Source: Peptococcaceae bacterium
GTDB taxonomy: Bacteria; Bacillota; DSM-521; Neomoorellales; Neomoorellaceae
Reading direction: 5' to 3'
DNA: 23,018 nt
Assembly (NCBI GenBank): GCA_003509545.1
Contig: DOLC01000045.1
Coordinates: forward strand, 1-23,018
This document shows positions 14,242 to 19,016 of the stretch, in pieces (within the stretch, counting starts at the first letter, position 1; each line of letters begins with the position of its first letter). The position numbers were made by a program, and so were the translations under genes. The notes under the pieces were generated by a model. It saw only the letters and a list, made by a program, of their open reading frames with translations, ran no database searches and had not been told where the DNA came from.

Positions 14242-14439
14242 ATAAGTTTTGTAAGAAAGCTGTTAAAGCTGCGCGACCAGCGGGGTTCAGCTTTTATTGA
14301 AAACGGGTTGTGGATTATAGTCGTGGTACTGCTGGTAGCCGGTGCAGGCTATGCCCTGGCCAGCCAGGGCGTAAAGCCTAAATTAGAAGCCATCCAGAAT
14401 GCCATTTCCTCGGTAGTAGTCCCCAACATCGGGCAGTAA
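14242..14439 (+). CDS. Flp/TadE-like prepilin, possible ATA start
   Basis: 65 residues if read from ATA 14242, which lies 6 nt after AGGTGG (14230-14235), exactly where an ATG is expected. The frame has a stop at 14236-14238 and no ATG, GTG or TTG before the conserved part; CTG 14257 is the only other choice. The protein reads KLLKLRDQRGSAFIENGLWI followed by a ~20-residue hydrophobic helix: a class III-type prepilin leader, probably cut after Gly of RDQRG, with Glu at the +5-like position. The remaining residues (about 40-65) are a short soluble tail. It is paired with a closely similar gene 14 nt downstream. Either an ATA-start gene with low expression or a newly inactivated one. Confidence 0.6.
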   Translation: MSFVRKLLKLRDQRGSAFIENGLWIIVVVLLVAGAGYALASQGVKPKLEAIQNAISSVVVPNIGQ

Positions 14440-14452
14440 AGGCGTGAGGCTG

Positions 14453-14620
14453 ATGAAGAAACTCTTGCGTGACCAGCGCGGGTCCACTTTCATTGAGAAT
14501 GCCTTGTGGATTATACTTTTCGTGCTGGCCATCTCGCCTTTTTTCGTCACCCTGGCCACGGCTATAGGCACCAAATTTACTGAGATGGCATCCCTCATAA
14601 ACTCTATCGGCACGCTCTGA
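14453..14620 (+). CDS. Flp-like prepilin
   Basis: 55 residues from ATG 14453 with GTGAGG upstream. KKLLRDQRGSTFIENALWII is nearly the same as the preceding gene's leader, followed by a hydrophobic helix (ILFVLAISPFFVTLATAIG) and a short tail. Cleavage after RDQRG by a prepilin peptidase is expected, giving a tiny pilin-like membrane protein. No Tad/Flp assembly genes (cpaF/tadA, tadB, tadC) are in the window, so the machinery must be elsewhere or absent. A terminator follows directly at 14625. Confidence 0.7.
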   Translation: MKKLLRDQRGSTFIENALWIILFVLAISPFFVTLATAIGTKFTEMASLINSIGTL

Positions 14621-14624
14621 TCTA

Positions 14625-14662
14625 GGAGGCCGCTGGGGAATACCCTGGCGGTCTCCTTTTTT
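14625..14662 (+). terminator. Rho-independent terminator
   Basis: GGAGGCCGC (14625-14633) pairs with GCGGTCTCC (14648-14656), one G-T pair, then six T. Lies between the second and third prepilin-like genes. Confidence 0.8.
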
Positions 14663-14674
14663 GAGGTGATACTA

Positions 14675-14839
14675 GTGGCTTTGCGGTTTCTTAGAGATGA
14701 GCGCGGGAATAGCCTTATAGAAGCCCTCCTGGTTCTCCCGGTGTTCTTAATGCTGTTTTCCTCTTATGGATTCAAGAAAGGCAGGGGTTGCCAACTGCTC
14801 TACAAAATATACACAAATAGCAGCATTTGTGATATATAA
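14675..14839 (+). pseudogene. TadE-like pilus gene, 3' part lost
   Basis: GTG 14675 with GAGGTGAT upstream opens MALRFLRDERGNSLIEALLV then LPVFLMLF, a TadE-type leader and the start of its membrane helix. After about 14757 the translation (SSYGFKKGRGCQLLYKIY...) no longer resembles a pilus protein and stops at 14837-14839. TadE-like proteins run to 120-200 residues, so most is missing. The second recombinase copy starts 60 bp later, so insertion or rearrangement near 14757 is the likely cause. No 3' half of the gene is seen on the other side. Confidence 0.6.
14812..14831. promoter_or_regulatory. Inverted repeat CACAAAT-AGCAGC-ATTTGTG before the second recombinase
   Basis: Perfect 7-bp arms around 6 nt, directly upstream of TATAAT (14834-14839), 60 bp ahead of the recombinase start. 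Could be an operator or a recombinase-related site. No clear -35 is present. Confidence 0.4.
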
Positions 14840-14898
14840 TATCTACATGAAACTCAGTGAGTTTATGAGATAATCAAAAACGAAAAGGTGCAAGTCTA

Positions 14899-16419
14899 GT
14901 GCTAGTAGTCATATACGTGCGCGTTTCCACGGAAGATCAGGCCCGGCATGGATATAGCCTAGAACCCAAGAGGAAGCCTGCCGCAGGAAGGCAATGGAGC
15001 TAGGGGCCACACGGGTAGAGATCTACCGCGATGAAGGATACACAGGGAGATTATGGAACGCCCGGGCCTCCAAGCCGCTCTGGCCGCAGCGAAGAGCGCG
15101 GCCTTCTTTATTGCTTATGACCCAGACAGGCTCTCCCGGAAGCTGGCCCACCAGCTCCTTCTGGTGGAGACGATAGAGAAGGCCGGATGCCGGTTGGAAT
15201 TCGTGACTATGGAATGGCAGGCCACTGCCGAAGGGCGACTTTTTTACTCTTTGCGGGGGTCTATAGCCGAATACGAAAAAGAAAAGTTCAAGCTCCGCAG
15301 CCAGTTCGGGCGATTGGCAAAGGCGAAGCGGGGGTATTTGCCCTTTGACCCACGGACCTACGGGTACCGGTACTGTGAAGGGAAGTATGAGATCGATGAG
15401 TCCAAGGCGGCCGTGTACCGCCGCATGGTGGATATGGCCCTGTCCGGGAAGTCTTGCAGTGAGATAGCTGCTGTGTTCAATGCGGAGGGCATACCGGGAC
15501 CTAAAGGCGACAGGTGGTACCGGCAGACGGTCCGGAGAATACTGAAAAACCCCGCCTATAAGGGAACTCTGTACGTCCACATGTACGATACCGAAGGGCA
15601 TAAGGCCATAAGGCAGCGAGGCGGCAGTGCAAGTCCCAGGATCCGTCCCCAGGAAGATTGGGTAGCGGTATCCGTACCGCCATTAATTAGCCTAGAAGAA
15701 TGGGAACTCCTGCAGCAGGCCATTATTGCCAGGAGGCGCGGTAACCAGGGAGGGAAAACCTATTATTACCCCTTAAGTGGCCTCGTTTACTGTGGCCTTT
15801 CTGGCGGGAGCATGTGCGGCAGCTACGGCAAGGGAGGAAGGGAAATGTCTTCAGATACTACATCTGTACCCGGGCCTGGCTGTCGGTGGAGGCCCAAAGG
15901 CGCAAGCCGGTGTTCTGTCCCGGCAACAGGCACCGCGCGGACAGGGTCGAAGAAGCGGTATGGGAGAAGGTGAGGGAGTGGCTGGCGGACCCGGAGGCCC
16001 TGGCGCGTGATGCACTGGACACGTCGGCGGCAGACCAGGCTGCCAAGGAAGCGGGAAGGGTGAAAAAGCGGCTGGAACAGGCTGAACGGGAAAGGGAACG
16101 GGTCTTTGAAGAATATAAGCGTGGCCTGATAAGCCTAGAAATGTTTGAACGGGCAGTGAAGGAGCTTGAGGCAGAAAAGAAGGTCCTAGAAGCCAGGCTG
16201 AAGGAGCTGGAAGAGACGGTTAACAGCACGTCAGAGGTGCGGTACGGTGTGGCAATGTTGCACGAGCTGGCGCAGGAGGTAGCGGAGAGGCTGGACGATC
16301 TGAACTGGCAGGATAGGGAAAAACTTATAAGGCTCTTGGTGCGGAGAGTCACCCTGCTTAAAGGGGAAATGGTGGTCGAGGCCAGGGTGCGCCGACTGGA
16401 GACGAAAGAAAATGGATAG
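14899..16419 (+). pseudogene. Second large serine recombinase copy, frameshifted
   Basis: GTG 14899 opens MLVVIYVRVSTEDQARHGYS, clearly a paralogue of the recombinase at 11914 (about 80% alike by eye throughout). Three single-base losses break it: near 14964-14967 (CTAGAACCCAAGAG against CTTGAAGCCCAAGAG), near 15042-15050, and near 15830-15842. Pieces are readable at 14899-15003, 14994-15050, 15053-~15835 and ~15835-16419. The zinc ribbon also reads YCGLSGGSMCG where the intact copy has YCGLCGGSMCG, losing one metal ligand. Catalytic Ser is still encoded. The stop TAG 16417-16419 overlaps the first base of a repeat that recurs before feoB. Confidence 0.9.
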
Positions 16420-16486
16420 TTGCCGTATGAGCGGGAAAACGAAATAAGTATACCAAATACTTAAACCTGTGAGTTTCTAGTAGTGG
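16419..16486. repeat. Imperfect ~68-bp direct repeat, copy A
   Basis: Begins GTTGCCGTATGAG at the recombinase stop and shares blocks with copy B (18047-18113): GTTGCC, TATGAG, ATAAGTATA, AAATA, TTAAAC and AGTTT in the same order and spacing apart from one 1-nt gap. About 70% identity by eye. The two copies bracket the toxin-antitoxin genes. Confidence 0.6.
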
Positions 16487-16523
16487 AAATCATGGTACAA
16501 TAGTAACCAGGAGAGTGGTCTTT

Positions 16524-16763
16524 GTGAAGCTTGACCGTATAACAGTAAACCCCCAAATATGCATGGGCCAGCCCACCATACGGGGTACGCGCATTACCGT
16601 GGCTTTTGTTTTGAAGCTTTTGGCTTCTGGCATGGATATCCCCGCGATCCTTAATGCTTATCCGGAACTGGAAGAAGAAGACATACGGCAGAGCCTGATG
16701 TACGGTGCCTGGCTTGCCGCGGAGCAGACAAGGCCTGTACCTTGGGAGGTACAGGGGTCTTGA
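16524..16763 (+). CDS. DUF433 antitoxin-like protein
   Basis: 79 residues from GTG 16524, chosen because AGGAGAG is 8 nt upstream; GTG 16515 would touch the ribosome site. The core KLDRITVNPQICMGQPTIRG then TRITVAFVLKLLASGM (residues 2-37) is the DUF433 signature (P.GKP.IRGTRI.V..IL..L..G), a helix-turn-helix-like domain found in VapB-type antitoxins. Its stop overlaps the start of the toxin-like gene (TTGA), so the pair is co-translated. It is expected to bind and neutralise the next gene's product and repress the operon. Confidence 0.85.
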   Translation: MKLDRITVNPQICMGQPTIRGTRITVAFVLKLLASGMDIPAILNAYPELEEEDIRQSLMYGAWLAAEQTRPVPWEVQGS

Positions 16764-17134
16764 AAAGTTTACGGTATCTGGCAGACCTCCATATTTCGCC
16801 TCTCACGTGTGAATTGCTACGCAAAGCAGGTTATTCCGTAGTGAGGGTAAGCGACGTTCTTCCTCCTGCAGCTTCCGACGAAGAAATTTTGCGTTACGCA
16901 CGCGATTACCGGATGGTCATTATAACCCAGGACTTAGATTTTTCGGCTCTTCTCGCCATCACAAATGCGTCACAGCCGAGCGTTATTATCCTCCGCTTAG
17001 CCATACCTCACCCGAAGGCCGTAGTCAAAATCCTTTGCCAGGTACTACCAGGGGTGGAGACAGATTTGGTAAGAGGAGCTATAATTTCTGTGACCGAAGA
17101 CAAAGTTAAAGTAAGGACGCTCCCTGTCCACTGA
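16760..17134 (+). CDS. DUF5615 PIN-like toxin
   Basis: 124 residues from TTG 16760, which overlaps the antitoxin stop (TTGA). The family starts with a short strand and an acidic residue, here SLRYLADLHISPLTCELLRK, so a start at 16742 would add a spurious leader. Other conserved points: VSDVLPPAASDEEILRYARD (Asp/Glu pair) and MVIITQDLDFSALLAI (the D.DF motif). This is the DUF5615/Mut7-C-like branch of the PIN nuclease fold, predicted to cut RNA with acidic residues around a metal. It forms a type II toxin-antitoxin pair with the DUF433 protein. Inside the recombinase-marked region it may act as a stability module. Confidence 0.8.
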   Translation: MKSLRYLADLHISPLTCELLRKAGYSVVRVSDVLPPAASDEEILRYARDYRMVIITQDLDFSALLAITNASQPSVIILRLAIPHPKAVVKILCQVLPGVETDLVRGAIISVTEDKVKVRTLPVH

Positions 17135-17306
17135 AGAAGGGGGTTAACAGTTACAACTAAAGGCTAAGAAGCTGAAAGAAGCTTGATAATCTGGTAATCT
17201 TTGGCTAGAATGAAAGTGGTGGAAGTTACATACTTAAAAGGTTGGGTATAGAACTTAGTGGTCTGTCTGTAACCAAATAGATATACGAAAAAGGAGAATC
17301 GTCATT
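17135..17306 (+). other. Intergenic between the two toxin-antitoxin pairs
   Basis: 172 bp, AT-rich, holding the promoter at 17183-17211 and a leader of about 90 nt. AAAGGAG (17291-17297) is the ribosome site of the next gene. Confidence 0.5.
17183..17211 (+). promoter_or_regulatory. Sigma-A promoter for the MNT/HEPN pair
   Basis: TTGATA (17183-17188), 17 nt, TAGAAT (17206-17211): close to consensus. An AAGCT...AGCTT inverted repeat overlaps the -35. Shows that this pair has its own transcription, separate from the DUF433 pair. Confidence 0.65.
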
Positions 17307-17618
17307 ATGCATGAGATGGTACAGTCCATGGTCAAACGGATTGCCCAGAAATTCCGACCCCTGAAAATAATCGCTTTCGGCTCCTGGGCGAGGGGTGAGG
17401 CGGGCTCAGGTAGTGATGTGGATTTGCTGGTTATCATGGACTGTACGCGCGAGCAAAAGCGGGAGATACAGGCAGCCATTAGAAAGGAACTCCGGGAGTT
17501 TAAAGTTCCCAAAGATATTATAGTTGCCAACCCGGAAGATATAAGCAAGTATGAGGACGCCTGGTGGATGGTTTACCACCCTGCGTTAGAAGAAGGGAAA
17601 GTCCTTTATGAACGATAA
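17307..17618 (+). CDS. MNT-domain nucleotidyltransferase antitoxin (MntA-like)
   Basis: 103 residues from ATG 17307, ribosome site AAAGGAG. The catalytic motif GS-x10-DxD is complete: Gly25, Ser26, Asp37 and Asp39 in FGSWARGEAGSGSDVDLLV. A third acidic residue is probably in DIIVANPED. The minimal nucleotidyltransferase family partners HEPN toxins; characterised MntA proteins silence HepT by adding AMP. The stop overlaps the HEPN gene by 11 nt (17608-17618), the standard layout of the operon. Confidence 0.9.
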   Translation: MHEMVQSMVKRIAQKFRPLKIIAFGSWARGEAGSGSDVDLLVIMDCTREQKREIQAAIRKELREFKVPKDIIVANPEDISKYEDAWWMVYHPALEEGKVLYER

Positions 17619-18003
17619 AGAAAGGGAAGAGGAAGCCTTAAAGTGGCTGGATAGAGCGAGAAAAGACCTACGCGCGGCCAAGATGCTCTTTAATAATGAT
17701 GAAGAGCCTGACTTTGACTTGGCCTGCTACTTATCCCAACAATGTGCCGAAAAGAGCTTAAAAGCCCTCTTAATTTACCTAGGGATAAGATTTGCTTATA
17801 AACATGACTTGGAGTACTTAATGGGGCTGTTGCCCGCCAACGAACAGGGGAAATTTGCTGAAGTGGAGCTGGAATGGTTAAGTAGTTGGGCTACTGAGGG
17901 CCGTTACCCCGGTGATGCGGCAGGGGCGACCAGGGAAGAAGCTCAGAAGGCGATTGACATAGCAGAAACTGTATATAACAAAGTGGTTATTCCCCTAGTT
18001 TGA
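17608..18003 (+). CDS. HEPN-domain toxin (HepT-like)
   Basis: 131 residues from ATG 17608 inside the MNT gene. Helical throughout, with LDRARKDLRAAKMLFNNDEE (14-33), YLSQQCAEKSLKALLIYLGI (41-60) and RFAYKHDLEYL (61-71). Arg61-x4-His66 fits the RNase core R.{4}H of HEPN proteins. The Tyr two residues after His that is modified in the characterised HepT/MntA system is not there (His-Asp-Leu), so neutralisation may differ. Predicted to be a metal-independent RNase toxin, controlled by the preceding nucleotidyltransferase. Confidence 0.87.
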   Translation: MNDKEREEEALKWLDRARKDLRAAKMLFNNDEEPDFDLACYLSQQCAEKSLKALLIYLGIRFAYKHDLEYLMGLLPANEQGKFAEVELEWLSSWATEGRYPGDAAGATREEAQKAIDIAETVYNKVVIPLV

Positions 18004-18032
18004 ACCAAGTAGGGTTCCTTCGACTTTTGGAT

Positions 18033-18046
18033 TTTACGGTCGTAAA
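18033..18046. repeat. Palindrome TTTACG-GT-CGTAAA
   Basis: Perfect 14-bp palindrome touching the left edge of repeat copy B. Could be a weak HEPN-operon terminator stem (no T-run) or part of an attachment arm. Confidence 0.45.
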
Positions 18047-18113
18047 GTTGCCATATGAGGGTGAGAGGGAGATAAGTATATAAATAGTTAAACTGGGCAG
18101 TTTTTGGCGGTTG
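18047..18113. repeat. Imperfect ~68-bp direct repeat, copy B
   Basis: Starts GTTGCCATATGAG and aligns with 16419-16486. It ends 10 nt before the 14-bp sequence at the feoB break, so it looks like the right-hand terminus of a recombinase-family element. Confidence 0.6.
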
Positions 18114-18122
18114 CTATTTCGG

Positions 18123-18136
18123 AATGCTCACGAACG
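18123..18136. repeat. Candidate att core, copy 2, at the feoB break
   Basis: AATGCTCACGAACG, identical to 13423-13436. Here it encodes MLTN of feoB. Immediately left of it FeoB homology stops, so recombination at or within this sequence is the simplest reading. Confidence 0.55.
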
Positions 18137-18903
18137 TCTTCGTCCCGTGCAACGGGCGGTTTCCCCTGTTAATAGCCCTGGCCGGCATCTTCATGGGCGG
18201 CGGGGAGGGGCGCAATAGCCTGCTTGCGGCAGGGGTGGTAACGGGGGTAGTGTTGTCCGGCATAGGGATGACCTTCCTGGTTTCCAGGCTTCTTTCGCGG
18301 ACCCTTTTGAAAGGGGTACCTTCCGCCTTTGCCCTGGAGCTCCCTCCCTACCGCTGGCCCAGGATAGGAAGCCTGCTGGTACGCTCCTTTCTGGACCGTA
18401 CTGTTTTTGTTCTGGTTCGGGCAGTAACCGTGGCCGCCCCGGCAGGGGCCTTCACCTGGGTGCTGGCCAATACCGAGATATATCACGAGAGCCTGCTAAG
18501 TCTGGCAGCCCGCTGCCTGCAACCTTTGGCTGGCTTTACCGGGCTGGACGGGTATATCTTGCTGGCTTTTATCCTGGCCTTGCCGGCCAACGAGCTGGTG
18601 TTGCCCCTTTTGCTCATGGCCTATCTTAATCTGGGCTCCCTGGTAGAACTGGATACCCTGGAAGCCCTGGGAGCCGTTCTCCGTTCCCAAGGATGGACCT
18701 GGGCCACAGCCCTGGGAGTCATGTTTTTCAGCCTCTTCCATTACCCCTGCGGTACGACACTCCTCTCCATCTACAAGGAAACTAGGAGCCTGAAATGGAC
18801 TCTGCTGGCCTTCGGCCTTCCCCTAGGGGTAGGATTGGCAGTTTTGCTATTCCTGAGGCTCGTCGTGCTCCTGGGGGAAACTGCGGCGGTCCTGGGCGCG
18901 TAA
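18124..18903 (+). pseudogene. feoB: feoB, C-terminal part only
   Basis: 259 codons from ATG 18124 to TAA 18901-18903, opening MLTNVFVPCNGRFPLLIALA, the conserved membrane-core motif in the middle of ferrous iron transporter FeoB. The second core half follows, with AAPAGAFTWVLANTEIYHE, LQPLAGFTGLDGYILLAFIL, ANELVLPLLLMAYLN, FHYPCGTTLLSIYKETRSLK and several membrane helices. FeoB is about 600-700 residues; the GTPase domain and first half of the pore are missing, and the sequence left of the ATG (AVFGGCYFG) is not FeoB. No ribosome site precedes the ATG. The break coincides with the candidate att core, so the gene appears to have been split by integration. Without the G domain it cannot work as FeoB. 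Confidence 0.85.
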
Positions 18904-18979
18904 GGTTAGGTTTTTGGGCACCGTTACTTTAATGCTGCTGCATATTGCCCGGGTAATTGCAATTGGGGTTGACATGGGG

Positions 18980-19005
18980 CCGCTTCTGTGCGAAAGTAGA
19001 AGCGG
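18980..19005 (+). promoter_or_regulatory. Leader hairpin with GNRA loop before xdhA
   Basis: CCGCTTCT (18980-18987) and AGAAGCGG (18998-19005) form a perfect 8-bp stem; inside, C-GAAA-G makes a GNRA tetraloop with two unpaired bases on the 5' side. The stem's last G bases begin the ribosome site GGGGGA (19004-19010) of xdhA. Folding could limit ribosome access. TTGACA at 18969 is a possible -35, but the bases 17 nt on (GAAAGT) are a poor -10. Confidence 0.5.
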
Positions 19006-19016
19006 GGGGATATAAC

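Larger units (their letters stand above)
11747..18123. mobile_element. Recombinase-marked accreted region (limits inferred)
   Basis: Between the xdhC fragment and truncated feoB lie an intact large serine recombinase, a second decayed copy, pilin-like genes, a coiled-coil protein and two toxin-antitoxin pairs. The right limit is set by the break in feoB and a 14-bp sequence shared with the end of the first recombinase gene. The left limit is uncertain; the small gene ahead of the recombinase is taken as its first gene. Not one clean element: more likely two insertions side by side, with some resident sequence (pilin genes) between. Confidence 0.45.

Noticed and set aside
16496..16501. TACAAT as the -10 of the DUF433 operon
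   Set aside because: No acceptable -35 at 16-18 nt and the transcript start would fall on the ribosome site.
18957..19016. Longer xdhA start upstream of ATG 19017
   Set aside because: The extra 20 residues would be encoded by the leader hairpin and ribosome site; family N-terminus and GGGGGGA spacing fit 19017.
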